DNA from: Pseudomonas fildesensis
Lineage (GTDB): Bacteria > Pseudomonadota > Gammaproteobacteria > Pseudomonadales > Pseudomonadaceae
Assembly: GCF_001050345.1 (NCBI RefSeq)
Contig: NZ_LFMW01000004.1
Location: 372,001-436,000 of the forward strand
Direction: 5' to 3'
Length of the DNA: 64,000 nucleotides
Within the stretch, counting starts at the first letter, position 1. Each line of letters opens with the position of its first letter. The notes below the pieces were generated by a model that saw only the letters and a program-made list of their open reading frames with translations, was not told the DNA's origin and searched no databases. Positions 27,097 to 35,656 of this stretch are shown here, piece by piece. Both the position numbers and the translations under genes were made by a program.

Positions 27097-27508
27097 GGCA
27101 ACGACCTCCTTGGCGCACTTTCTTATTGTTTTTTTGGGTGAAGGGCCAGTCTAGTCAGACGTCGTGGCACAAGTACTTGCCTTCGCAGCCAGCTTGATGA
27201 CCGAACGGGTCAGCCAAGAGAATAGTTGACATTCGTACACGTCGCGTCAGAGAAGCGCCGCCAATAAAGGCCCGGCGAACGTGAATGCGCCGGGTATCAG
27301 CCATTGGGTGTTGGTGGCTTACTCGGCAGAGGCGGTACTCATCGGCACGGCCACTGCCAGCAGCGATGCAGGTGCCAACATCAGCGGCGACAGCGGCTAG
27401 CCACCGGGGCGCAGATAACCCCAGCGACTGAAGATGCAGGCGCCCAACGTGATGGACAGCCAGCGAAAGCCGCCCAGGCCTGGCTGGCGTTGTTGCGCGA
27501 ATTCCCGG
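27097..27508. other. Gene-free stretch, possibly a decayed membrane-protein gene
   Basis: No intact gene is visible. Read on the minus strand after the flavodoxin stop, hydrophobic peptide pieces appear in different frames separated by stops (FRWLSITLGACIFSRWGY, then LAPASLLAVAVPMSTASAE, then QWLIPGAFTFAGPLLAALL). That would fit remnants of a transporter gene. The aldolase promoter should lie at the left end. Confidence 0.3.
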
Positions 27509-27964
27509 TCAAGCGCGCAGTGCAGTGACTAACTCGGCCAGCCATGGCTCGGCGTCGGTTTCCGGGGTGACGCTTTCACTGGCGTCCAGGCGCAGCATTG
27601 GCAGCACTTCGTGCACGCCCAGCTCGCCGAACAGCTCACGCATTTGCTCGCCGCCGCCGCAGAACGTATCGCCGTAGCTGGCGTCGCCCAGGCCGATCAC
27701 TGCGCCGGGCAGGCCGCGCCAGGCGGCGGGCAACTGGTCGCGAATGACCGAGTACAAAGGTTGCAGGTTATCGGGCAACTCGCCCATGCCGGTGGTGGAC
27801 GTCACCGCCAGAAAGGCCTCTGGGGCGAATGCCTGCACGTCCGCCAGGGTGGCGCGCGAGTTGTGCCAGGCATCGAAACCGGCCTTTGTGAGGATGTCAG
27901 CGGCGTGGCGGGCGACTTCTTCAGCCGTGCCGTACACCGAGCCGGAAAGGATGGCGACTTTCAT
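27509..27964 (-). CDS. Flavodoxin (MioC-like)
   Basis: This 151-residue FMN protein starts at MKVAILSGSVYGTAEEVA, the FMN phosphate-binding loop. It continues with STTGMGELPDNLQPL (second FMN loop) and VIGLGDASYGDTFCGGGEQM (third loop). The ATG is used; the TTG immediately before it is not. CAGGA precedes the start. It would carry electrons in the cytosol. It is divergent from the LOV photoreceptor gene, with about 130 bases between. Confidence 0.93.
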   Translation of the reverse strand: MKVAILSGSVYGTAEEVARHAADILTKAGFDAWHNSRATLADVQAFAPEAFLAVTSTTGMGELPDNLQPLYSVIRDQLPAAWRGLPGAVIGLGDASYGDTFCGGGEQMRELFGELGVHEVLPMLRLDASESVTPETDAEPWLAELVTALRA

Positions 27965-28093
27965 CAATCTGATCCTGTAGTTGAGCGAAAGCCTGGGATA
28001 TTAGCAGCTGGCGCAAATATTTCGGCGTGCGCCGTGCAACATTCAGGGCATGTCATAAACTGCCAGCTCCAACAACAAGCCATGGACCGCTCA

Positions 28094-28561
28094 ATGATTA
28101 ACGCCAAGCTGATGCAAATGGTCGTCAACGCTTCCAACGACGGCATCGTCGTCGCCGAACGTGAAGGCAAGGACAAGCCGCTGATCTACGTCAACCCGGC
28201 CTTCGAACGCCTGACCGGCTACACCCTGGACGAAATCCTCTATCAGGATTGCCGCTTTCTGCAGTCGGGCGACCGTGACCAACCCGGCCTGATGGCGATT
28301 CGCGATGCCTTGGAGAAGGGGGGTGCCTGCCGGGAAATCCTGCGCAACTACCGCAAGGACGGCAGCCACTTCTGGAACGAGCTGTCGCTTTCAACGGTGT
28401 ACAACGCGGCCGACAAACAAACGTATTTCGTCGGCGTACAAAAGGACGTCTCCTTGCAGGTCAAGGCTCAGCAGCGTGTAGCCCAGCTGGAAGCGGAACT
28501 GGCCCAGCTCAAGGCCGAGCTGGCGGCGCTCAAAACGACGAGCGGATCCAACAAAATTTAG
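28094..28561 (+). CDS. Short LOV blue-light photoreceptor (PpSB1-LOV-like)
   Basis: This 155-residue protein is a single LOV (PAS) domain with short flanking helices and no output domain. The flavin-adduct cysteine is Cys53 in YQDCRFLQ when numbered from MINAKLMQ, the same number as in P. putida PpSB1-LOV, which supports this ATG over the one 12 bases earlier. Neither has a clear SD. Other LOV hallmarks are ASNDGIVVAE, YVNPAFERLTGY, NYRKDGSHFWNELSL and YFVGVQKDVS. A C-terminal coiled coil (QRVAQLEAELAQLKAELAALK) follows, as in dimeric short LOV proteins. A LitR-type regulator gene lies 0.7 kb downstream. Confidence 0.9.
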   Translation: MINAKLMQMVVNASNDGIVVAEREGKDKPLIYVNPAFERLTGYTLDEILYQDCRFLQSGDRDQPGLMAIRDALEKGGACREILRNYRKDGSHFWNELSLSTVYNAADKQTYFVGVQKDVSLQVKAQQRVAQLEAELAQLKAELAALKTTSGSNKI

Positions 28562-28620
28562 AAACCGGAGCCGGTAGAGGGGATAATGGCGTTTTAATAC
28601 TCCCCCATTGAGCACAAGCG

Positions 28621-29226
28621 ATGCAACGCGACACGCTTCTGACACAGGATGAGCTGGATTTCATTCAGAGCATGCAGCACAACCCGCTGCTCAACCTGCG
28701 GGACGCTTCGTCGAGCCTGACCGTCAACGGTGGTGCGCAGCTTCGCGACTTGCTGACCCGGCTGGCCGCCCATGATCACCTGACCATTCAGGCGCAATTC
28801 GAAAACCAGCAACTCACCTTCCCCCTGCACTTGGTGGAGGACGAGTTTCACGCCGTTCACTTGCGCCTGGGGGTGCCTACCATTTTCGAAGACGGGCCGA
28901 TGATTCGCCCGTGGCGCCTGGCACTTGAAACGCCGATCGCGCTGGAGAACATCAGAGGCAACCCGAGCGCTCTGTGGGTGTATGAGGTGTCATTCAAGGG
29001 CCTACTGGTGGAAATCAGGGGCAGGATCAAGCCGCCCAAAACATTTGCCCTGTGGTTCAGCCCCTCCGGCTACGAGCGCATTGCGCTGCGTGGCACGCTG
29101 GAGCGTGAAACTGCCCGCGGCCTGTTTGCCTACCGCCTGAGTCAGGGCGATGCGGACGAAACCGAACGCCTGCGCCAGTTCATCCTGCATCAGCACCGCT
29201 TGATACACCCCGAAGTACACGCCTGA
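28621..29226 (+). CDS. Conserved hypothetical protein, possibly PilZ/YcgR-like
   Basis: I do not recognise this 201-residue soluble protein with certainty. It has a short helical N-terminus (LTQDELDFIQSMQHNPLLNLRDA), then alternating beta-like segments (LTIQAQFENQQLTFPLHLVEDEFHAVHLRLGVPTIFEDG, then VYEVSFKGLLVEIRGRIKPPK), and a helical tail. The layout recalls YcgR-type N-domains, but the RxxxR and DxSxxG c-di-GMP motifs of PilZ are not evident. It is 59 bases downstream of the LOV gene on the same strand and could be its partner. It ends 2 bases from the convergent LitR stop. Confidence 0.65.
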   Translation: MQRDTLLTQDELDFIQSMQHNPLLNLRDASSSLTVNGGAQLRDLLTRLAAHDHLTIQAQFENQQLTFPLHLVEDEFHAVHLRLGVPTIFEDGPMIRPWRLALETPIALENIRGNPSALWVYEVSFKGLLVEIRGRIKPPKTFALWFSPSGYERIALRGTLERETARGLFAYRLSQGDADETERLRQFILHQHRLIHPEVHA

Positions 29227-29228
29227 AA

Positions 29229-30188
29229 TCAGGTATCCAGGCGACCGCTCAGAAACTGCTGCAAGCGGCGCTGCATCAAACGCCCTTCATTGCCCAGGCA
29301 ACCGACGGAGGAACCTGCCAGGTTTTCCTGGGCCAGGTCCGAAGCGGCGCCGGCAAGAAACAGCGGGCAATCCAGGGTCAGCGCCAAGCGGTCAAGACGC
29401 CCGGCCAGGTCATGGTTGTGTGAATGGTTGGAAAAGATGATCAGCGCCTGAGGGCGAGTCTTTTCACACACCAGGGTCAATTCATCGAACGGCTGGCCCA
29501 TGCCCAGCACTTTCACTGCCAGGTCATCGCGGCTCATCAACAGCGCTGCCACCAGCAATTCCAACTTGCGGCATTCACCTGGCATGGCTGCCAGTAACAC
29601 CCGTGGAACTGACGAAGCGCAGGCCAGTTGCAGACGCTGCACGGCGTGCGCGCACAGGAAAGCATCGAAAAACAGCCATTCACTGGCCTGACCAAAACGC
29701 CCCTGATGGCGTAACAACTCGCTCCATAGCGGCATCACAATGCCCTGGAACGCCACGTTGAGAGGGTAGGTAGCCACAATCTGGCCGTACAGCCGCTCCA
29801 GTTGACGGTCGTCAAAGGCGCTGATGGCCTGCCGCAACAGTGCTTGCCACTGTGCCCATTCACCCTCTTCGCCCCCGTCGCCTTCGCTGCGAATTTGCTC
29901 GGCCTGCTGTTCGTCACGGGCGAGAATCTTGCCCACCTTGCTGACGGCAACGCCGCGCTCGATCCAGTCAAGAATACGATTGACGGTCTCAATATCGGCT
30001 TTGGAGTAGAGGCGATGCCCGCTTTCGGTGCGCGTGGGCTGGATCAGGCCATAACGCCGCTCCCAGGCACGCAAGGTGACCGGGTTGATGCCTGTCAATC
30101 TGGAGACTTCGCGAATCGGAAAGAGCTCATCGGTATCGGCGCGGCTACCGTGGACGATTTCGCGAGGAGGAGCAGTAATTTCGGGCAT
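29229..30188 (-). CDS. MerR-family regulator of the CarH/LitR type lacking cobalamin ligands (class II LitR-like)
   Basis: This 319-residue regulator has an N-terminal MerR HTH (FPIREVSRLTGINPVTLRAWERRYGLIQPTRTESGHRLYSKADIE), a four-helix bundle (about 115-190) and a Rossmann-type B12-binding-like domain (about 195-300). In photosensory CarH/LitR a His in E-x-H-x-x-G binds cobalamin; here the aligned stretch is PGECRKLE, with Arg207 in place of His and Glu210 in place of Gly. The helix-bundle W-x9-EH motif is also altered (E170-W171). It is thus probably light-blind by itself, like class II LitR proteins of P. putida that act with a LOV protein. The LOV gene is close by. Confidence 0.88.
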   Translation of the reverse strand: MPEITAPPREIVHGSRADTDELFPIREVSRLTGINPVTLRAWERRYGLIQPTRTESGHRLYSKADIETVNRILDWIERGVAVSKVGKILARDEQQAEQIRSEGDGGEEGEWAQWQALLRQAISAFDDRQLERLYGQIVATYPLNVAFQGIVMPLWSELLRHQGRFGQASEWLFFDAFLCAHAVQRLQLACASSVPRVLLAAMPGECRKLELLVAALLMSRDDLAVKVLGMGQPFDELTLVCEKTRPQALIIFSNHSHNHDLAGRLDRLALTLDCPLFLAGAASDLAQENLAGSSVGCLGNEGRLMQRRLQQFLSGRLDT

Positions 30189-30254
30189 CTGAGGTCGGAA
30201 ACGTCCGTGTGAATTTGGATACCATTTAACGCTTATTCACCTGTCCGATTCAAG

Positions 30255-30321
30255 ACGCCAGGCGAACCGACCAAAGTGTCTGGCGTATTTTTGCAAAACA
30301 GGAATAATCCTTGCCTGTTTT
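30255..30321. promoter_or_regulatory. Tandem hairpins in the LitR/ABM divergent intergenic region
   Basis: Two stems lie here: ACGCCAG-N18-CTGGCGT followed by ATTTTTG, and AAAACAGG-N11-CCTGTTTT followed by TT. Both look terminator-like on the plus strand, though they precede the ABM gene instead of following a gene. They could be a leader attenuator or insulate the divergent promoters. Confidence 0.4.
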
Positions 30322-30403
30322 TTCTACGTCGCTGCAACACCCCGCAGCCTCGTTCGTGCGCCACCTACCCGGTTCAGCGCACTCGTATATTTGGAGATAC
30401 ACA

Positions 30404-30964
30404 ATGTCTACCTCTCCCGTCACCTTGATGGTTGCGCGTCGCGTGGCCAAAGGTCGTTACGAAGACTTGATGGCCTGGCTGCGCGAAGGCGAGCAATTGG
30501 CCACGGACTTCCCCGGTTACCTGGGCTCAGGCGTGCTCGCTCCGCCGCCCCATGACGATGAATTCCAGATCATTTTCCGCTTCGCCGACGAACAGACCCT
30601 GCATGCCTGGGAGTTTTCCGCGTCGCGCACCACGTGGTTGAGCCGCGGCAGCGAGCTGTTTGCCGACCCGTCCGAGCATCGCGTGCGTGGCATCGATGGA
30701 TGGTTCGGTGCCGTGGGTGCGCGACCGCCGCGCTGGAAGCAGGCGGTGGCGATCTGGCTGGCGTTTTTCCCGGTGTCGCTGCTGTTCAATTTCGTCCTGA
30801 ACCCGCTGCTCAGCGAGCTGGAGCTGTTCCCGCGCGTGCTGGTCAGCACAATGGCGCTCACGCCGCTGATGGTTTACTGGTTTATCCCGCTGTCGACGCA
30901 CCTGCTGGCCAACTGGCTGCATCCCACGCCACCACCGCGCAAGGTCGCCGAAGCCGCCGCGTGA
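30404..30964 (+). CDS. ABM-domain (antibiotic biosynthesis monooxygenase-like) membrane protein
   Basis: This 186-residue protein starts at MSTSPVTLMVARRVAKGRYEDL with TTGGAG 10 bases upstream. The first 100 residues form an ABM ferredoxin-like domain. The C-terminal part has two membrane spans (WKQAVAIWLAFFPVSLLFNFVLNPLL and VLVSTMALTPLMVYWFIPLSTHLLANWL). The ABM-plus-two-spans design is common in proteobacteria, but its substrate is unknown. It is the first gene of the rightward set leading into folM-folE-folX and is divergent from the LitR-like gene, so it is a likely LitR target. Confidence 0.85.
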   Translation: MSTSPVTLMVARRVAKGRYEDLMAWLREGEQLATDFPGYLGSGVLAPPPHDDEFQIIFRFADEQTLHAWEFSASRTTWLSRGSELFADPSEHRVRGIDGWFGAVGARPPRWKQAVAIWLAFFPVSLLFNFVLNPLLSELELFPRVLVSTMALTPLMVYWFIPLSTHLLANWLHPTPPPRKVAEAAA

Positions 30965-31021
30965 GTACAGGGACGGTCGGTCGCTGGTATAGTTTCAGTC
31001 TGCCAGCGATTCGAGCCCCCC

Positions 31022-31732
31022 ATGAATTCCACTCCTGCCCCGATCCTGATCACCGGTGCCGGCCAGCGCGTCGGCCTGCATTGCGCCCAGCGCCTGCTGG
31101 ACGAGGGGCAGCCGGTAATTTTCAGCTACCGCAGCGAACGCCCTGGCGTGCAAGCGTTGCGCGAGCGCGGTGCAATCGGTGTATTTGCCGACTTCTCCAG
31201 CGAGGCCGGGATTCTGGCGTTTATCGCTGAGCTGAACACACACACCCAACGCTTGCGTGCGATCATCCACAACGCCTCGGCCTGGGTTGCAGAAACCCCA
31301 GGCGACGAAAGCCAAGCGTTTACCGACATGTTCAGCGTGCACATGCTTGCGCCGTACCTGATCAACCTGCATTGTTCACCCTTGCTGCAACGCTCAACAC
31401 CTGCCGATATCGTGCATATCAGCGATGACGTCGTGCGCAAGGGCAGCCGCCAGCACATCGCCTACTGCGCCACCAAGGCCGGGCTCGACAGCCTCACGCT
31501 GTCGTTTGCCGCGCAGTTTGCGCCGCTGATCAAGGTCAACGGCATCGCCCCGGCGATGGTGATGTTCAACGACGGCGACGACGCGGCCTACCGCACCAAA
31601 GTCCTGGCCAAGTCGGCACTGGGCATCGAACCCGGGCCCGAGGTGATTTACCAGAGCCTGCGTTACCTGCTGGACAACCCCTATGTCACCGGTACCACCC
31701 TGACCGTCAACGGCGGGCGGCATATCAAGTAA
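31022..31732 (+). CDS. folM: Dihydromonapterin reductase
   Basis: This 236-residue SDR matches FolM: PILITGAGQRVGLHCAQRLL at the cofactor site, FSYRSERPGVQAL, the NAS motif in IIHNASAW, YCATKAGLDSLTLSFA for Tyr/Lys, and the terminal VTGTTLTVNGGRHIK. It reduces dihydromonapterin to tetrahydromonapterin, the pterin cofactor of phenylalanine hydroxylase in Pseudomonas. Followed 20 bases later by folE and then folX, it completes a monapterin operon. Confidence 0.92.
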   Translation: MNSTPAPILITGAGQRVGLHCAQRLLDEGQPVIFSYRSERPGVQALRERGAIGVFADFSSEAGILAFIAELNTHTQRLRAIIHNASAWVAETPGDESQAFTDMFSVHMLAPYLINLHCSPLLQRSTPADIVHISDDVVRKGSRQHIAYCATKAGLDSLTLSFAAQFAPLIKVNGIAPAMVMFNDGDDAAYRTKVLAKSALGIEPGPEVIYQSLRYLLDNPYVTGTTLTVNGGRHIK

Positions 31733-31752
31733 GCCGTTTGTGAGGATGTTGT

Positions 31753-32313
31753 ATGACCTTATCCCTGCCCCACCACTACCGCGAGATCCTCAAGGGCCTG
31801 GGCGAAAACCCAGAGCGCGAAGGCTTGCTCGACACCCCCAAGCGCGCCGCCAAAGCCATGCAGTACCTGTGTCATGGCTATGAGCAGAACCTGGAAACCA
31901 TCGTCAACGGTGCGCTGTTCGCTTCCGACAACGACGAGATGGTGATCCTCAAGGACATCGAGCTGTATTCGCTGTGCGAACACCACCTGCTGCCCTTTAT
32001 CGGCAAGGCCCACGTGGCCTATATTCCGACCGGCAAGGTGCTCGGCCTGTCGAAGCTGGCGCGCATTGTCGACATGTTCGCGCGGCGCCTGCAAATCCAG
32101 GAAAACCTCACGCGGCAAATCGCCGACGCCATCCAGGACGTGACCCAGGCCGCCGGTGTGGCCGTGGTAATCGAAGCCAAGCACATGTGCATGATGATGC
32201 GCGGCGTGGAAAAACAAAATTCAACCATGAACACCTCGGTGATGCTCGGCGCCTTCCGCGAGTCGAACACCACGCGCATGGAGTTCCTGCAACTGATTGG
32301 ACGGAGCAAGTAG
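31753..32313 (+). CDS. folE: GTP cyclohydrolase I (FolE type 1)
   Basis: This 186-residue enzyme converts GTP to dihydroneopterin triphosphate. Zinc and active-site residues are visible in [22 protein letters not shown] (Cys, His-His) and [18 protein letters not shown] (Cys). [12 protein letters not shown] and [25 protein letters not shown] are also family signatures. TGAGGA precedes the ATG. It sits between folM and folX, so this copy most likely serves monapterin rather than folate supply. Confidence 0.96.
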   Translation: MTLSLPHHYREILKGLGENPEREGLLDTPKRAAKAMQYLCHGYEQNLETIVNGALFASDNDEMVILKDIELYSLCEHHLLPFIGKAHVAYIPTGKVLGLSKLARIVDMFARRLQIQENLTRQIADAIQDVTQAAGVAVVIEAKHMCMMMRGVEKQNSTMNTSVMLGAFRESNTTRMEFLQLIGRSK

Positions 32314-32315
32314 CA

Positions 32316-32687
32316 ATGCCACAACTTCAACCAGGCATGGCGCGCATCCGGGTCAAGGACCTGTGCCTGCGCACCTTTATCGGCATCAACGAGGATGAGA
32401 TCCTCAACAAGCAGGATGTGTTGATCAACCTGACCATCCTGTATGCCGCGCAGGAAGCCGTGCGCGATAACGATATCGACCACGCACTGAACTACCGCAC
32501 CATCACCAAGGCGATCATCGCCCATGTGGAAGGCAACCGCTTCGCCCTGCTGGAGCGCCTGACCCAGGAACTGCTGGACTTGGTGATGAGCAACGAATCG
32601 GTGCTGTACGCCGAAGTCGAAGTCGACAAGCCCCATGCGCTGCGCTTTGCCGAGTCGGTTTCGATTACTTTAGCCGCTAGCCGCTAG
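32316..32687 (+). CDS. folX: Dihydroneopterin triphosphate 2'-epimerase (FolX)
   Basis: This 123-residue DHNA-family protein starts at [28 protein letters not shown], 2 bases after the folE stop with GGAG upstream. It epimerises dihydroneopterin triphosphate to dihydromonapterin triphosphate. FolX is preferred to the aldolase FolB because of the folM-folE setting and the sequence [32 protein letters not shown], but the two families are close. The tail after the stop has a run of GCTAGC/CAAGCTAG partial repeats. Confidence 0.88.
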   Translation: MPQLQPGMARIRVKDLCLRTFIGINEDEILNKQDVLINLTILYAAQEAVRDNDIDHALNYRTITKAIIAHVEGNRFALLERLTQELLDLVMSNESVLYAEVEVDKPHALRFAESVSITLAASR

Positions 32688-32764
32688 CTTCAAGCTAGAA
32701 CCCACACGTATTCCAACTTGCAGCTTGAAGCCAACCCGCTTGAAGCTGTCTCGAAGAGACCACC

Positions 32765-33061
32765 ATGACCGACCAACAACGCCTAGAACTCGAAGCCGCC
32801 GCCTTTCGCCGGCTGGTGGCGCACCTGGACAGCCGCAAGGATGTGCAGAACATCGACCTGATGAACCTCTCCGGCTTCTGCCGCAACTGCCTGTCCAAGT
32901 GGTACAAGGCCGAGGCCGACGAGCGCCAGATCGAACTGAGCCTCGATGACGCCCGTGAAGTGGTGTACGGCATGCCGTACGCCGAGTGGAAAGCCCAATA
33001 CCAGAAAGAAGCCAGCGCCGACCAACAGGCAGCGTTCGCCAAAGGAAAAACCCATGATTGA
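32765..33061 (+). CDS. DUF1244 family protein
   Basis: This 98-residue protein has the DUF1244 core NIDLMNLSGFCRNCLSKWYKAEADERQIELSLDDAREVVYGMPYAEWK. The C-N-C pair (CRNC) is invariant in the family and could bind metal. The function is unknown; the family is widespread in proteobacteria. Its last 8 bases overlap the start of the HopJ-family gene. Confidence 0.9.
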   Translation: MTDQQRLELEAAAFRRLVAHLDSRKDVQNIDLMNLSGFCRNCLSKWYKAEADERQIELSLDDAREVVYGMPYAEWKAQYQKEASADQQAAFAKGKTHD

Positions 33062-33392
33062 CCTGAACACCCTGCGCGCCAGCCTCAACAGTGGCGAACA
33101 CGTCTTTGCCGACACCCTGGCCTTTGTCGCCGCCGGTTACGACTACCAGCCGCAAGCTTTCACCAATGGCGCTGTGGAAAACGCTGCCGGACAGAACGAA
33201 GGTTCGTGCAAGACGCTGGGCTTGGCGCTGCTGGAAGGTTTGAGTGATCAGCAAGCGCTGTTGGCGTTTGGTGAGCATTACCGTTCGGTGCTGGCCACGC
33301 CCGAGGGCAGTGACCATGGGAATATCCGTGCGTTGATCGCGCATGGCCTGGCGGGCGTCAAGTTCACCGCACAGCCGCTGACCCGTCGCTGA
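33054..33392 (+). CDS. HopJ-family protein
   Basis: This 112-residue protein has FADTLAFVAAGYDYQPQAFTNG, NEGSCKTLGLALLEGLSDQQALLAFGEHYRSVL and HGNIRALIAHGLAGVKF, all HopJ family. The name comes from a presumed type III effector of P. syringae, but homologues are found in many free-living bacteria, so a secreted role here is not supported. AAAGGA precedes the ATG, which overlaps the DUF1244 gene, and the pair is surely co-translated. Confidence 0.9.
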   Translation: MIDLNTLRASLNSGEHVFADTLAFVAAGYDYQPQAFTNGAVENAAGQNEGSCKTLGLALLEGLSDQQALLAFGEHYRSVLATPEGSDHGNIRALIAHGLAGVKFTAQPLTRR

Positions 33393-33393
33393 A

Positions 33394-33530
33394 TGATCGT
33401 TCCCACGCTCTGCGTGGGAATGCATCCCGTGACGCTCCGCGTCACCATTGCGCAAGACCCAAGCCTTGCGCCGTCACTAGGACGCGGAGCGTCTGGGGCG
33501 GCATTCCCACGCAGAGCGTGGGAACGATCG
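33394..33530. repeat. Long palindromic repeat, GTTCCCACGCTC family
   Basis: TGATCGTTCCCACGCTC on the left complements GAGCGTGGGAACGATCG on the right, with GTGACGCTCCGCGTCAC and GACGCGGAGCGTC inside. It is a second copy of the element at about 23.9 kb and begins one base after the HopJ-family stop. Confidence 0.87.
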
Positions 33531-33539
33531 GTTCGGGCA

Positions 33540-33567
33540 AAAAAAACCGGCTTTCGCCGGTTTTTTT
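33540..33567. terminator. Bidirectional terminator between HopJ-family gene and trxB
   Basis: AAAAAAACCGGC-TTTC-GCCGGTTTTTTT is a perfect stem with A and T runs on both sides, placed between convergent genes. Confidence 0.9.
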
Positions 33568-33580
33568 CATTTCAACGGGT

Positions 33581-34546
<966 letters not shown>

Positions 34547-34837
34547 TCACTCCTATCGACCGCCCGGACAACAAGGCGGCTGGAATAAAAAAGGGACCAC
34601 GAAGCACTTGGGGAAGGCTTGAACTCGCAGGCCCTGAAAAATAGTGGGTGCAGCGTATCGAGGGGGGCAAGATTAAGGAAATACGGAATAACAATCCAGC
34701 TCATAGGTGGTCTCTATGCAGTCGACCCGACTAATCGACGCCTTTGTTACCGTTGATGTCGTCACACTGCCAGCGCTTTCGCCCTGAATGCAAAGCCGGT
34801 AAGGTCGGCGCGTTCGTCATCCTGCTCGGAGTTTCCC

Positions 34838-35602
34838 ATGCCCGCCCCTGCTCTTTCCGGCCCGCAGTATTTGCGCGAAGGCCTCAAACTGGTGTTGAGC
34901 CCTGGCCTGCGTCTGTTTGTGCTGCTGCCACTGGCGATCAACCTGGTGCTGTTCGTCGGTTTGATCTATTTCGCCGGCCATCAGTTCAGCCTGTGGGTCG
35001 ACACCTTGATGCCGACGCTGCCAGGCTGGCTGAGCTTTTTAAATTACCTGCTATGGCCGCTGTTTGTGGTGCTGGTGGTACTGATGGTGTTTTTCACCTT
35101 CACCATGCTCGCCAATATCATCGCCGCGCCGTTCAACGGCTTTCTCGCGGAGAAAGTTGAAGTGGTGGTGCGTGGCACCGATGACTTCCCGCCGTTCAGT
35201 TGGGCTGAGCTTGCAGCAATGGTCCCACGCACCCTGGCCCGGGAAATGCGCAAGCTGGGCTACTTCCTGCCACGGGCCATCGGCCTGTTTATCCTGTCGT
35301 TCATTCCGGTTGTCAACCTGGTCGCTGCGCCACTGTGGTTGCTGTTCGGTGTGTGGATGATGGCGATCCAGTACATCGACTACCCGGCGGACAACCACAA
35401 GCTGGGCTGGAACGAAATGCTCGCCTGGCTGCGCCAGAAACGCTGGCAGAGCATGAGCTTCGGCGGCAGCGTCTACCTGGTGCTGCTGGTGCCGGTGGTC
35501 AACCTGCTGATGATGCCGGCGGCAGTGGCAGGGGCGACATTGTTCTGGGTGCGCGAGCAAGGCGCCGAGGCGATGGCCGTGCCCAAAGTGACCCAGTCAT
35601 AA
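34838..35602 (+). CDS. cysZ: Sulfate transporter CysZ
   Basis: This 254-residue inner-membrane protein imports sulfate for cysteine synthesis. Family landmarks are [72 protein letters not shown] and [18 protein letters not shown]. About four long hydrophobic segments are visible, as known for CysZ. It is not next to other cys genes. The 294 bases upstream hold no gene. Confidence 0.95.
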   Translation: MPAPALSGPQYLREGLKLVLSPGLRLFVLLPLAINLVLFVGLIYFAGHQFSLWVDTLMPTLPGWLSFLNYLLWPLFVVLVVLMVFFTFTMLANIIAAPFNGFLAEKVEVVVRGTDDFPPFSWAELAAMVPRTLAREMRKLGYFLPRAIGLFILSFIPVVNLVAAPLWLLFGVWMMAIQYIDYPADNHKLGWNEMLAWLRQKRWQSMSFGGSVYLVLLVPVVNLLMMPAAVAGATLFWVREQGAEAMAVPKVTQS

Positions 35603-35656
35603 ATCCATCATCTCGATGACACAATGACGACATGGCCCACAGCGACACTGTGGGTC

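Noticed and set aside
33054..33392. HopJ homologue as a type III effector
   Set aside because: No secretion-system genes, chaperone or hrp box nearby, and the family occurs in non-pathogens.
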